Shown here: positions 1 to 12,224 of the stretch, one piece after another
Layout of the letters: the number at the start of each line of letters is the position of its first letter
Position numbering within the stretch: position 1 is the first letter of the stretch
Notes under the pieces: generated by a model
What the model was told of the DNA's origin: nothing
The model's input: the letters and a program-made list of their open reading frames with translations, nothing else
Databases searched by the model: none
NCBI RefSeq assembly: GCF_000149955.1
Contig: NC_030991.1
Location: forward strand, 1,123,633-1,187,632
Origin: Fusarium oxysporum f. sp. lycopersici 4287
Taxonomy: Eukaryota; Ascomycota; Sordariomycetes; Hypocreales; Nectriaceae
Length of the DNA stretch: 64,000 bases
Direction: 5' to 3'
Translations under genes and position numbers: made by a program

Positions 1-1796
1 AAAGACGGCTGCTTAGAGCATCCTGATTTGCGCATCTATGAGGGGTATGCCTGCCGGAAATGCCCACTCCGTACCACTAACTTCTCGTCCCTAACGCGCT
101 ATATTTCCACTTAGTATTTCTAAGGTTAGCCTCCCGGAAAGCGCGAGCTAGATGAATTTTATGATAAGGTATGGCTATAAGTATAGACAGTAGGGTTAAA
201 CCAGTCTCAAAGGTATTAGATTGTTAGTCGTGATGGTCTTACTATACGGACTAGTAATGCTATCCAAGCTCACCTCGCATCTATAAAAGAGCAGGAACGA
301 CTTTCGAATCCTAATCAAGACACACCAACCCACACGGAATCAGGAGGCATCAGGACAAACAGCCAAGGAGAACTTCTCAGATTTAAAGAGCAGACGCCAT
401 AGATCGAAAGGATAGGTTAGGATAAGACATATTACAGAAGAAGTCGAGATGTACTTACTGCCTTTGCGGCAGTATCGTTCTCTCGAGGCGCCAGGCCTCA
501 TCTTCTTGGCCGCCAAGGGACCAACGGTTTACAAGAAGACATTATCACCACTATAGAAGATAAACAAAAGATTGCAGCTATTCTCGAAGTGTTAGATGCA
601 CTTCTAGATCGATATGAGGAAACTGCTCGTAATACGAGTAGAAGTATCCTCTGTTGGCTCAGAAGCACGCATGCTCTAGCAGGCTACCCAAAACCTTTCA
701 TCCTCGTATATCACCCCTCAAGTAGGAGAAAGTACCGAGTGCTTTTCAAACGCTATCTTCTGCTCATGTTCCGATCATATAGCATAGACCCAAGCACTCG
801 GGACAGGCTCACAGGCATCTGGTTCAAGAGAAAGCAGTTTTGGTTCCTTAAGGTAATATAGAACCATAAATCACTATCTAATCTTAACGCCTAATCACCT
901 CATATATGGCTATCCTTGCCTAGAACTGAGAAAAGCTCCTTAAGTGGATTTACGCAGTAATATCTTTTGCATAACTACTCTAAGGATAAACGAGAAGATA
1001 ACGACGAGGAGAATATTACAGAAAGTTCTAAAGAAGATTGTAAGTACTAGAGCGATAAGAGCTAAGTTATGTAATATACTAGGAATAAGAAACCAAGGGG
1101 AGATAAATAAGTATCGCAAGAGCTTATAGAACTGCTATTCGGCCTGAGTGTATCGCTATATACTAAACAAGTAACTAATGGTTAACCTAGTTCTACTCTG
1201 CTAATTTTCTTTAGTAGAATCCTAGGATTCTCTTTATCCTTGGGGATGTTTCTTCTAGCGAAGTTATATATGCCTTACCTCTCAGGCTTATTATATATTT
1301 AGTGCTTATTGTTCCTTAAGATGGTGCTCCCCCTTCGTGAATACCCTACTCTAGAGTTATCGCAGTATCTACAGATAAAACAATTAGAAAGGCTTAAAGT
1401 CATAAGAAAGAAATACATGGTAATCGGGTCCTAGTCGGCTTTTGAAGAAATGATCTGTTGAATACTGATGAAAATGAGACCGGCTAACCGGATGACCGAA
1501 ATACCGGTCAGAGAGCTGTCTCAGCACTGTAACAACCTCTTAGATAGGTCATTACTGAACAGATAGAAGTAGGGTTCCAACCCAACTATCGGACAGGGAG
1601 AGGAATACACACAATGGACCCGAATATCTGACATGATCAGTCTTCGCAGCTACGGCCGAGTTATAGCACGATTGGAGTCGCCAGCATTCCTACTGCGTTA
1701 GAGTGAAGATAGCTAGGCTGTATATTATAGGGATCTATTTTATATTAGTATGGCTGAATTTCGGCTCTTAAGTAAACATATTATTCAGCAAACGGA
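1..1796 (+). pseudogene. Relic of a large repeated fungal gene, 5' part
   Basis: Degenerate coding sequence. Near position 37-110 one frame reads a zinc-finger-like stretch (GYACRKCPLRTTNFSSLTRY) in which the expected histidine is a tyrosine, a C-to-T type change. Around 440-860 the plus-strand frames give a continuous block including 589-861 (LLDRYEETARNTSRSILCWL). The composition resembles the N-terminal regions of fungal subtelomeric helicase-like or OrsD-like (DUF3505) repeated proteins; that resemblance is from memory and not tested. Stops and frameshifts are frequent and transition-rich, as expected for RIP. The relic is cut at 1797 by the pogo element and appears to continue from 3625. 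From about 870 to 1796 no confident coding can be followed. Confidence 0.4.
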
Positions 1797-1798
1797 TA

Positions 1799-3624
1799 AC
1801 GTGTTTAATAAGCGGGTGAGCCACTTTTTATCACCTAGATAATAAGATTACTTCTAAAAACACCACAACCTTTTAAATCAATTAAAACTAATCGCTATAT
1901 TCTTCCATATTAACCTCGATTTCCTCCTGACAGGTCCTTGCATTATGCCCGGCCTTGCCGCATTTACTACAATGCATAACTCTCCGTCTCCTTGACCCTC
2001 TGCAACCACCACTTCTCGACGACTCGGCCGCTACCTGCGTATTAACATCTATCTGATTAATTACTTGTGATGCCTCTTCTATAATTAGGGGCCCTCCTTT
2101 CTGTAGTCTAGTTCTTTTCCCCCTCCGGCGCCGGCCTACTATCTTATTCTCTTGTTCAAGTTGTTTTACCCTATCCTCTAGTAGGACTATCTTATGGATA
2201 AGAACGCTTGTTGCCTTTTCAAAATGCCCAACAGCTTGGATAATTGACTCTGGGGAGCTGCTTTTGTGATTAACTATCCGTGTCTTTAGATACTTAGAAT
2301 GTAATTGGGCCTCTAGTACTGTCTTTGGGGTCCTTGAAGCCCAGGGGGTCGAAGGTGCCGTGACCTCTATAGGAGGCGTCGGGGTCCGTAACTGCACATC
2401 CATCTTTGAGATGACATTTTCTGGGTCAAGGGGAGCAAGCCCGGCTCCTCTAAAACCTCCCCGGATATTACTTTCTGTAATAGTAGCTCGGTGGGCGGCG
2501 TGGAAGGCGGGAAAGAACTCGGTCTTTGATATATAGGTTATAGAGCATCTGATCAGACGCACTATTTCTCGCCCATAAGCCTTTTTTAATGGTCCAAAGC
2601 ATCCGGTATCAAGAGGTTGGAGTAGATGAGAGGCATGAGCAGGCATGCAGAGTGGAATAATCTTCCTCTCCTCACAATATCTCATAAATTCGGCCGAGTG
2701 GTGGCTTTCATGACCATCGAGGATTAAGAGACGATAGGAACCAACTGATCGGTCTTTTGTTGACCGATCAAAGTGCCTGAGCCAGTCAAGACCTAGCTGG
2801 TTATTGGTACATCCATTTTCGCTCAATGCAATGACCCAATCGTCAGGTAGGTTACATTCTTGATACCAATTAGCAAGGTGAAATTGGCCTGAACCAATGA
2901 TGAACGGCGCGATCGATTGACCTTCTGCATTGATTGCCTCAATCACAGTAATCCATTCACGATTTCCAAGCTGGACTTTCTTTGGTATCCCTTGCCCTTC
3001 TGAGCTTGTGACGACCATCCCGGGCTCAATCATGCCCATCATAAAGCCGGTCTCATCAAAGTTCCAGATATCATCTAATTGGATACCGTATTTTGTGATC
3101 GTATTCTCTACGAGGCGAAATCAGCCCCGAATAATAGTCGGATCTTCGCATTTAGCTCTCTGATAGTCATATATTCGAAATCGACGTGTTATAAGCTCCG
3201 GTTGTCGCTGAATAAAGTTATGAACCCAGCGCTTGCCAACAGGTAATGCGTCGCGGTCGGCAAGTAGAGAATTAGCCATTTTCCCCACAAAATCGCGCCG
3301 TGGGGGAAATCCTCGCGAATCTAGGTCGAGGACAAATTGAACTATTATCTGCTCCTCTAGATCAGATAGATTCCGTGATTTTGTGGTGGTATCACATATT
3401 GACTGAATTCCATTCTGGCGGCGACCTAAGATGCAGCGGTTGACTTGATATCTAGTTGCCGCCTTTCGGATACTTAATTTTGGGTCATTTTGAAGGGCCT
3501 GAAGGGCAAGAAGGATTCTAACCTCATATAAAGGCTGTGACATATTGGATTGTTGATAAATATTGAATTGAATGGTGATAATGTAAGGTGAGGGATTTTT
3601 GGCTCACCCGCTTATCAAACACGT
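1799..3624 (-). mobile_element. Fot/pogo-type DNA transposon with TA target duplication
   Basis: Terminal inverted repeats of 24 bp with one mismatch: left 1799-1822 (ACGTGTTTAATAAGCGGGTG...) and right 3601-3624 on the other strand. The element is bounded by TA at 1797-1798 and 3625-3626, the target duplication of Tc1/mariner/pogo elements. It contains one long minus-strand transposase frame. The element sits inside the gene relic of 1-4680, so it inserted after that gene was in place. A second, decayed copy tail from a related element lies at 61111-61298. Confidence 0.9.
1888..3543 (-). pseudogene. Pogo/Fot-type transposase, one in-frame stop
   Basis: About 552 codons in one frame from ATG 3543, interrupted by a single TGA at 3121-3123 where relatives usually have tryptophan (RG-stop-FRLVEN). 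The N-terminal part has a psq/CENP-B-like helix-turn-helix (LSIRKAATRYQV) and a second DNA-binding HTH (MANSLLADRD.. PVGKRWVHNF). The catalytic core has the three acidic motifs WNFDETGF, LILDGHESH and QPLDTGCFGPLK, giving a DDD triad as in pogo. The C-terminus carries a CCHC zinc knuckle (CSKCGKAGHNARTC), an uncommon addition. A coiled coil (LLEDRVKQLEQENK) precedes it. The TGG-to-TGA change is the only visible defect, so it is a recently disabled copy, or readthrough is possible. Confidence 0.85.
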
Positions 3625-4679
3625 TATACTTAGAGAAGAATTAATGTTTAGATAGGGTCGCTTTATCGACTTAAGCCGACTAAAGGACGACCTTAAGAAC
3701 GCCGAAAAGGGCTTTTCCTTCGTAATACATCAAGAAAATAACATAGATAATGCATACCTTTAACTATGCGAGCGGGCCTGCTCTATTCGTCGTGGAGGCC
3801 TGACCGTCAAGGGAAACTGGAATCAGAAAGCAGTCTTCAAGTATATTCGAACAGAGGAGGCGTTGTGTGAGTACTTGAGCCTAGGGCTCTACCATCCATG
3901 TGGACAAAGTCCGAGATGGCCCGACCTCTCAAGCTTAAACCTGTGTTAACGGGGAGTGGGGCATGAGAGGAATATTTGTTTACAATGGATCCATGATCTA
4001 TCTGGTACGGCATCACAAAGCAAAGAGGTCGACGAATAGGGAATTTGTCGTGGTTCGATTTTTACCAGCTGAACTTGGCCAAACTTTATGTCAGTACCTC
4101 GTCTTTATTCGGCCGTTCGTTGATCTACTAGATCGCCAGTGCCATCTGGGATTTAGTGAACAAGGACGTAGTTCCCCCCTCCTGTTCCGCGTGCGGACAA
4201 TATCTGGGCCGAAACCTTGGCCGTCTGGGCGTCTGACCACGATTCTCAAATTGGCGACGTCAAAGTTGTGGAATAAGCCTGTGAACTCTCAACTGTTCCG
4301 CCAACTATGCATCAGCATTACCGAGAAACATGTTCGCGAGATTCACCAGCCTTTCAATCGCTTCGATGATGTTAGCGAGAATGCCGACCACAATGTCATA
4401 TTTGCGTGGCAGAGTGGACACCGCCTGCTTCAGCGAGCAACAACATATGGTCTTGACGGGGCGTTCCCGACAGCATTACAGCCACAGCTCCTCGAGTCAT
4501 ACGAAGGGGCCTCTACTCGCTGGCATGAGTTCTTACATCTCCCGAGTAAAAGTATTCCGCCATCAACACCAGACACAACCAGCACTTTGCCGCTCGGTCA
4601 GCATCATCACATTTGGCAAGGGGATAGGATGTTAGGAAGCACTTTAGCCTCGTCCTCATCAAAGCAAAAGACTCCCTAG
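3625..4679 (+). pseudogene. Relic of the same repeated fungal gene, 3' part
   Basis: Continuation of the relic beyond the pogo insertion. The longest readable frame is 3963-4679 (VVRFLPAELGQTLCQYLVFI, then IRPFVDLLDRQ and GHRLLQRATTYGLDGAF). The pattern of a polar helix, a GH..L..A..YG motif and a terminal L..Y...S..WH.FL block is what I remember from the recombinase-like segment of fungal repeated helicase/OrsD-like proteins. The family assignment is therefore inference. Upstream from about 3660 another frame reads through 3900 with stops (for example KGNWNQKAVFKYIRTEEA). No intact protein is expected. Confidence 0.4.
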
Positions 4680-4929
4680 TCTGCAAATCAATTACATAAG
4701 TCCGTTAATATAGGGAATAGAAGAAGTTTACCTATATCCGGCCTATATAGGGCTAAGAGCACATTACCTTGCTTACCAATTTAGCAAAGAAGTTTAGATA
4801 ATAATAATAGGTTTAAACGAAGGCTTATTAACAACTACTGTAAGTACAGGTTTATGGAGGTTATCTAAGCTCATAATCCAAATATGTCAAATACACCCTG
4901 CTGTTGTTACCCTCAAGGCCACTAATTAA
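4680..4929. other. AT-rich spacer, nothing recognised
   Basis: About 250 bases between the gene relic and the small secreted protein; no coding or repeat structure seen. It would contain the 3' end of the minus-strand secreted protein gene. Confidence 0.5.
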
Positions 4930-5184
4930 TTAGTAGCAGGTGCCAAACTGCGAATATTTATTCCTCCCACATAGGCATGCACCAATGTCTTCTTCTCGCT
5001 TCGATGGTTTATAACAGCACCGCTGGTAAAACCAACAACCTGGGCAGTCATGGTAATAGCAGCAGGTGCCATAAACTCTACTGGAGCCCCTGTCGCAGCG
5101 ACGCGTATCCGTATCCGTTAACACAGTCTGATCAGCAAGAGATAGACTAATAATAAGAGAAAATGCTATAAGTGAGAATCTCAT
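4930..5184 (-). CDS. Small secreted cysteine-rich protein (84 aa)
   Basis: An 84-residue ORF from ATG 5184. Residues 1-17 form a clear signal peptide (MRFSLIAFSLIISLSLA), with likely cleavage before DQT. The mature ~67 residues contain ten cysteines at 30, 41, 42, 47, 50, 56, 57, 70, 72 and 83, enough for five disulfides. There are no transmembrane segments. Size, secretion signal and cysteine density fit fungal small secreted proteins, a class that includes effectors and defensive peptides. I do not recognise the family and do not assign a function. It stands alone between a gene relic and a minisatellite and has no visible intron. The ORF has no stops or RIP-like damage although its neighbours do, which argues that it is a real gene. 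Confidence 0.65.
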   Translation of the reverse strand: MRFSLIAFSLIISLSLADQTVLTDTDTRRCDRGSSRVYGTCCYYHDCPGCWFYQRCCYKPSKREEDIGACLCGRNKYSQFGTCY

Positions 5185-5504
5185 TATTTTCTAGACATTA
5201 GCTTTTACTCCAAGATAAGGTTTGTGTACTAACTATACTTACTTTATTGGATTATGATAGAGATTATTATAATTTAAAAAATAGTTTCAAGTCTATGCCT
5301 TAATTAGTATTATAAAGATAATGATTTAGTTGAACTTACTTATATAATAGCTTAGATAGAGTACAACTTAAGATAGGCAGTAAGTTAAAATTATAGATAG
5401 CTTATGTGAATCGGTTAAATTGAGCTGGCTTATACTTGTCTCAGTTGTTAATAGTAGGGAAATTAAAGATCGAGCATAGCAAAACCGGCAAACCAAGACA
5501 TTAT

Positions 5505-5855
5505 ATAGTAAGATATGGCACAGGCAAAACTTGGTAAAGATATAGCATAGCATAAACAGTACAGAAAATCTTAGTAAAATATAGCATAGCGCAAACACGG
5601 AATAGCAATACACGTCAGCAAGATATTTCATAGCGTAGATACGGTATGGAAATCCTTAGCAAGATAAGGCATAGTGCAAATATAGCATAGAAAGGCTTAC
5701 TAAAATATAGTATAGCGCAGACACGGCATAGCAAGCCACATCAGCAAGATATAGCATAGCACAGATACGGCATGGAAATTCTTAGCAAGATAAGGCATAG
5801 CGCAGACACAGCTCAGCCAGCCACATCAGCAAGATACATCATGGCGCAGATCGGC
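5505..5855. repeat. Minisatellite, 41-44 bp unit, about 8-9 copies
   Basis: Degenerate tandem units beginning AGCAAGATA or AGTAAAATA and containing the core GGCATAGCGCAGACACGGCA. Successive units measure roughly 37, 44, 41, 41, 44, 41 and 44 bp, suggesting a higher-order alternation of two unit types. It lies 320-670 bp upstream of the minus-strand secreted protein gene. Confidence 0.8.
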
Positions 5856-8654
5856 CTTCTCTTCCTTATGCTATAATTTGTGCTAACATCCCAAGTCCCG
5901 CATCCCATAAAAGGATGCAATGTAATCAGTGTGAATTGGTTATGATAAGCTGAAAAGCTTATCTCGGGCAATTGCGGAGGTGGTATGGTATGCTGTCTGA
6001 AGGGTGTTTTTGGATGTGTTATTTAGAGTTGATTTTGGCCGAGAGCTGAAGCTTATCGCGCACCTTACCTCAATGCAATGATGTCTGTGACCAAAGATTG
6101 GTCAATATTACCGTGTGTATGTATTCCGGCAATATCTTCAATCGTCAAACACTGGAGATATTATGTCACTAATAATAGCTCAATTGACCATTTTTCACAC
6201 GTTTAGATCTACACCAATCGGAGTGTTGGACTATCTAATGGAGGTGAGTGCTACTGTGTCCGTTTGTCTGTCGTCAGATTTCTAGCGGTAATTGACCCAA
6301 CTTAGAACTGCCTCGATGCCATCGCTTCATCATTATCCCAGCAATCATCTCAGCTTACTCGGTACTTGTCAGTTGAGAAACTCTTCACCAGGCACCTAAA
6401 GTGCTGACAATGCTGCACATCTATACGCCCTGTAATTAAGTAATTATTACCGATTATAGTATGTTACTTGAAACTGTTAGATATGTTTTTATTTTACCGA
6501 TTGTTAGGGGGGCATTTTGCCGGTATGACTAAATCGCGCAAGCTTGTATCCTGGTCGTAGTGGAGGTTGAAGCTACGATCTTATTATTGACCAGGGTTTA
6601 CAGGCTAAGGGCATTTGGCACAGAAAGGCCCAATTATCTCTTCGAGAACAAGGGTAGCACAGAGGCTTTGAGCCGCGACAGAATGACGAAGCCATAGGCT
6701 TAGGAGTAACAATAGGCCTTGAGGGATTTTTCTCTCTTTATCTGTTAGGCTTGATCTTCTCATGCAAGAGCGGGCTTCGTTTAAGAGGCGAGTTTGTTAC
6801 AGAAATTGGGGGTCCCAATGCACACAGATTTATTAAGCTATCTGATGACACATACCACGATCTCGGTGCGGGAGTCCTTCGAGTCTCTAAGGAAGAAATC
6901 CAGGGACAGCTGAAAGCCAAGAGTAAGCCGGCGTCATCTAATAAGACGATTGTTTAGATGCGTCTAGATATTTTAGGGTGAGCATTGGCAGGCTCGACTT
7001 GATAGATACTATGTCAAGCTTCTCAAGCTTTGCAGAGGCAATGCTTGGAAGGAAATTTCAATGTCTTGATTCAACATCGAGGATGGGAGTTTCAGGTGAA
7101 CGTCTATTGAAGTTGTTTTAACCTGGATAGTACATTTATATTTTGGATATTATCTTTCCTATAACCCTATTTAAGTCAAGCACTCTGAGTATATATATAA
7201 TTCTTCTAATACCTTATATCTTTAACCTCTAGCTATTATATATAAAAGAATTATAAGGTTTTATATTAATTTAATTAGTAATTGCGGACGCGCTGTTGCG
7301 ATCAGAGCCCCAGTGAGAATGATCTACATGGTAATCCACAATGCCAAGATCCATAAGGTTGCAAGGACGGAAAAAGGGCATTTGGTCAGACCAACGCTCG
7401 GGCCTCCTTCGAACATTCGACAGTTGGGAACAAGTCCTGCAACCTTACAGCTAGCCACCTCAGCTCGACTACGTTGGTTGAGAAAATGGCGCACCCCCGT
7501 CACCATGCACGAAGCAACTCGTCGGTATTCATAATGAGGCGAGACAGGAAGCTCCATTACAGCCAATACCTGTAATGCAGCAGGAGGCTTTTTTCTTTAA
7601 GGGCGAATCCATAATACAGATTGCTTCATCAGGTCTTAGTTATCTTCGCGGAGCCGGCCGATCTGCCTAACTAACAACTTGATGCTAACATGGTTTGCGG
7701 GGTAAAGCGTGTCACCTCACAATTGAGAAAATATACGGTAGCCAATAATTGCCCATTCGGTTCCTCTCACTTCCACGCCGCAATTCTCCTCTCGCACCAC
7801 CAAGTGACTCGCCGAGCCGCTTTTGAGTTGCTTGCCTGCACTTGTCAGTCTGTCACAAGTGCCACTGAACGCCCGATGACCCTGTGCTTTCATTGCTGTG
7901 TGGTCAGCTGCCCGCCATCAAGCCCTGTGTGGTTAGTCTGTGCTGAGGGGCTTTTATGGCTGCAGCTGGTCAAGCAAGTCGTTTTGGGGATTTTGACAGG
8001 GTTTTCATCGAAACTGAAAATGGCCATAGACTAAGGCTGTTTTCTCTTTCCTCGGAGAAGGAATAAACTCTGTTATCCATCCCTTCAGTGACCCTAACGC
8101 CCACTACATGGTAGAGCCATGCTTTCGGGACGGGCTAAATGGCACAGGAGCAATGCTACGAATTTAAGCGAGAAAATCTAACCCAAGGCCATTTTTAGCT
8201 TGTCTTTTCCGGAGAAACAGCAGGCATTTAGGCCGGGTTGAATTTGATGATCTCCTTGTACATAAGGTGACCATGTAGTATGTTCTCTTCCATTTTAAAA
8301 TTGAGCCGATCAAGCCACTTCCTACTTATTTGCAGCGACAGAGGATTAGTGCACTAAACCATACCCTGTAAGCGAGGGAAGGCGCACAGGCCGAGTAATT
8401 TTTGTACTGGGACCCAGAACCTAAGAACAAAAGAATTATATACAGGCCAGAAAAAATGGTATTGGGTGCCATTATTAGTAGTAATTGGTACAGTAGCAAA
8501 TTCCAACCAACCTGCACGGATTAAAAGGATGTAGTTTCATGAAGATAATGCAGACAGGGGGCTAGCGCATGGACGAAAAGCGTGTAATTTAGTAAATTAC
8601 AAGCAGTCCTCGATGGAGTAGGGAATACACGGTGGGTTGACAATTTTGTACGGT
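5856..8654. other. Long stretch without a recognisable gene
   Basis: Only short ORFs occur here (for example 6751-6957 and 7690-8034), with no recognisable domain or neighbour support. An AT-rich block lies at about 7130-7280. I see no inverted repeats or RNA genes. It may contain decayed elements that I could not identify. Confidence 0.5.
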
Positions 8655-8655
8655 C

Positions 8656-8690
8656 TCAAAAACAAAAAAAAAAAAAAAAAAAAAAAAGAA
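8656..8690 (+). repeat. Poly-A tract
   Basis: A run of more than 20 adenines preceded by AAAAAC and followed by GAAGATTACC. It could be a simple repeat or the tail of a retroposed sequence; no target duplication was identified. Confidence 0.7.
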
Positions 8691-9239
8691 GATTACCTCG
8701 GTTGGCCTTTACGCATTCATCGCGTTCCGCGCCCCACAGAAGATACTGACGGGCTCTGGTTGGCTAACAAAAATCAACTCAACCCCCTTTCAATTAAATT
8801 AACTCTATCCCCAGTAGAGTGGGGCGGAAATTCAATTCTACTACAATTGATATTGTCATTCACTACTAGGGCTCTTTCAGTGGTGTTTTGGCAAATTCAG
8901 ATTTACGGATCATACTTTTGGTATCCCGCTGCTTGTACTCAGACCGAAAAGGTGGGAGAGGTACAGAGTGGAGTTTGTATGTATTCAAAAGATACCCCAG
9001 TTACCCCTCTTTTGGCGCCAATGATGTTTCACGCTGACATCAATTAAACATACTTCACCAGGATACGGTCTAATTTCCGCCTGCTATGCGTAACACAATC
9101 AAACAGCAAACGCCCAAAACTCTTAACAGCTGCCTTGTGACTTTCAAGTCCACCCTTACAAGCCATCATAGGATTAGCCATTCTAACGAACCCTTACAGA
9201 ATATATCCAACCTTATTCCCGGTAGTCCATCTGTGGCCC

Positions 9240-11522
9240 TTGACGACTCATCTTCGGCTGAAACGACCCCTTCATCAATTCATGAATCACTTCAATGAAG
9301 GCGCCGGCAGTACGGAAACGACGATGCAAAGACTCAACGTTACTCATTCTGAATCTGGTTTCGTCTCTCTGGATCGACTGATTCCACCTCGTCCCGACAA
9401 TCAGCCATGCCCATGCTGCTTCGCTTTGGATGCGCCGACTGCCATTCGAAGCGACGGCAACCAGATAACTTGGAACCGAAGAGAGTCTGTCATTTTCCTG
9501 CGCAGAAGTATGAGAGAAATGGAAGTTTCGACAATATCCGGCTGCCAAATATGCTCTGTCCTTTTCGAGATATTGATATTCTTTGGCTTGGACCACCGAG
9601 ACGACGGCAGTGTCCGCAACATAGAGTTGAGAATTCCAACGGATCTGGGAAACTTAGGAATATCGTTCTATAACTCTTGGACTGAACTCTATGTGCAAGT
9701 ATATATGTGTACGTGCATTCAACATCTCTAAATTTACTACAAGTCGCTGACACAGACTACAGCCCCCCACGAGAGGACATGGAATCGAATCCGGCCCTTG
9801 CCAGACATTTGCGCACATCAGCTGTCAGACGAGAGTCTGTCATTCGTTAGGTCTTGCCTACAAACATGCCTTAATAAGCATACCCTCTGCTGGCAGAGTG
9901 AAGGTGGCCTGCCGGCTCGACTTCTCGATGTAGGCCGTTGTGGTGACAGCGCTATACGGCTTGTTGAGACCGAGAGCGCTGCTTCTGTTAAGTACATCGC
10001 TCTTAGCTATTGTTGGGGCGATAATGTTACGGTAAAGACAACATTGGCTGGCCTAGAGAACATGAAGTCGGGTATCAGTATCTCAGAGCTTCTGCAAGCG
10101 TATGTCGACGCTGTCGCCTTGACCCGAGAGCTTGGTATTCAGTATCTCTGGATTGACGCATTGTGTATCATCCAGGATAGTCACGAAGATTGGGTGAAAG
10201 AATCCGCAAAGATGTCCGGCATCTATGCCAAAGCTTATCTCACAATTGCGGCTGCGTCGTCAGGGTCGGCAAATCAACCTTTCCTTCGTCACAGTCTTCC
10301 AACTGGGTCGCATCAAGACAAATACTACACGCGAGTGTTCAGCAAGCAGGTAGTCGACGGAGAAGGCTCCCATCTGCTCAAAGCCAGAGTCATTCCTGAA
10401 TCCGGTGTCCACTCCAAGTGGCAGGACTGCTATGATGAGTGTTTTCCAAGAGAGCCATGGTCACAGCGAGGATGGACTCTGCAGGAACAGCTGCTATCAA
10501 CCCGTCTGCTATCCTTTTCTCTTACAGAAATGCAGTGGACTTGCCAGGAGGCTGTGTTGTGCGAATGTCGCTCCAAACTGAATCACCGTCGCCTGTTTGG
10601 TCAGAAGCCTGTTTCTCAGATAACACGAGCTTTTGATGCCTTCCGGTTCTGGCACAAGGTCGTTGAGAACTATTCTAACCGGCTCCTAACAAATCCGCAA
10701 GATAAGCTGACAGCAATATCTGGAATTGCCGCAATCTTACAGCAGAAAACTCAGTCCCGCTATGCCGCAGGCTTATGGGCGGACAACATCGACATGGATC
10801 TCCTTTGGCGAAGGGCTACCCCAACAACTAAGCTATCTCGATCCGAGTTCGTAGCTCCATCTTTCTCTTGGGCGTCGATCGATGGCGAGGTTGATTATTG
10901 CTGCTTCAGGAATGGCAAACGGTCTTACCGGAAGAGTGCATCAGTCGTGGCCGTTGTGACAAATACCAGTCGCGAAGCTCCTCTGGGACGTGTAGAGAGT
11001 GGACGACTTATTATTCACGGACCGCTCAATCCAGGATTTATAGAGGACTCGTCTCATAATGGGGTGTTTGTTGTTAAGTTAGGCCGGATCAGGTTAGACT
11101 TGATCGCTGACGCTCCTCTTCAGCAAACAATAGCGAGAGGACCAGAGGGTAATTTAGAGAGAACCGTTTGCAGATGGAGTCCACGGCATTTTTCCCAGAA
11201 CTTATCAACTGACAACCGAGGATCTCCGAGCATGGAAGGGCCAGGGGGGTCTGATCAACTACCTGTTACAGCTACGAGCACAGGTACCCCCAGTTCCAGC
11301 ACTCGATGCTGGGCTCTCAAGCTGGGTTGTTTTCCATCAACATTAGAGCCAGAATCCCCACAAAGGTGGGATCACGAGTTGTTGATACTAGGCAAGTCGC
11401 CGAGAAGGCCCGGGGATTTTGAGAGGCTTGGATTAGTCACATATTGTATTGAAGAGGGACGAGGTTCAACAAGTATGGAATTAAGCGAACAAGAACATGT
11501 AGCCACCATCACTTTAGCATAA
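9240..11522 (+). CDS. HET-domain (heterokaryon incompatibility) protein
   Basis: Two exons, 9240-9698 and 9756-11522, give a 741-residue protein. The 57-bp intron has donor GTATAT, branch-like CTGAC and acceptor CACAG, and it joins the frames at a codon boundary. The HET domain covers roughly residues 230-400: YIALSYCWGD, YLWIDALCIIQD, then DW..ESAKMSGIYAKAYLTI and the trailing PWSQRGWTLQEQLLSTRLL block. The N-terminal ~150 residues include a CPCC/CQIC cysteine pair region typical of this family. HET proteins trigger regulated cell death when incompatible hyphae fuse, usually through partner recognition. The partner is not evident here. Start at 9240 is the first ATG of the frame; 9327 (MQRLNVTH) is an alternative. 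The C-terminal ~200 residues are less conserved. Confidence 0.88.
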
Positions 11523-12224
11523 ATTAGTTTATGACGTAAATAACACAGTAGTCACATATCCCGTCCTTCACTGGCCCAATCTCTTCCTTACGGGCTACTG
11601 CGCTGGTATAAACTTCCAAGTTAGGCCGGAGATAGCTCAGTATTGAAGCTTCATTCAGTTTACCGACGCGTGTCTTTTATCAGCTACAAGTACTTAAATA
11701 TTATTTACCTTTGAATGATTATGCCAGGGGATAAATCTCAAATCTCGCTCCAGATACCAGCCTAGATGCCATTGCCCCTACGGTGTATGGAAACCCAACC
11801 TACAGTACAATGACTAACGTGCATGATAAGCGAGCCCGTCAGTCAGATTTACACCTTAAATCGCAATTATTAAAAAGCATTTAAAAAATACAAACTAATC
11901 CTAAAATATCTAGAATTTTAAACGTAGCATAATTAATAAACGGTATTTAGAGAGAAAAGAATTCATAGAAATTCTGGCTTTCTGAAACCTTAGAGACCTA
12001 CTCAAATATTAATGGTCAAAACGGTGAAAAAGGCTTGTGAGATAGTTTCAAGACTAGCGACAGACGAATATCACTACTACGAGTCGCCGTCAGTTGTTGC
12101 TCTTTCGAAGATGACGCCATATCGTGAGGTTGTTGAACATAGATTGATGAAGCTGACGTCGGCTGTTTTGCTTAGTTTTTGGCAGGGCGCTCAGGTCGGT
12201 CTGTATGTGGCCTAGTGACGCGGC
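11523..12224. other. Intergenic, AT-rich, nothing recognised
   Basis: 3' flank of the HET gene. A short AT-rich block lies at 11860-11960. ORF 12012-12215 has no recognisable feature. Confidence 0.5.

Noticed and set aside
5368..5631. 87-aa minus ORF of cysteine and leucine-rich composition
   Set aside because: It is produced by translation of the minisatellite units and has no independent support.
7690..8034. 114-aa ORF as a possible small gene
   Set aside because: No domain, signal peptide or splice context; composition is compatible with chance.
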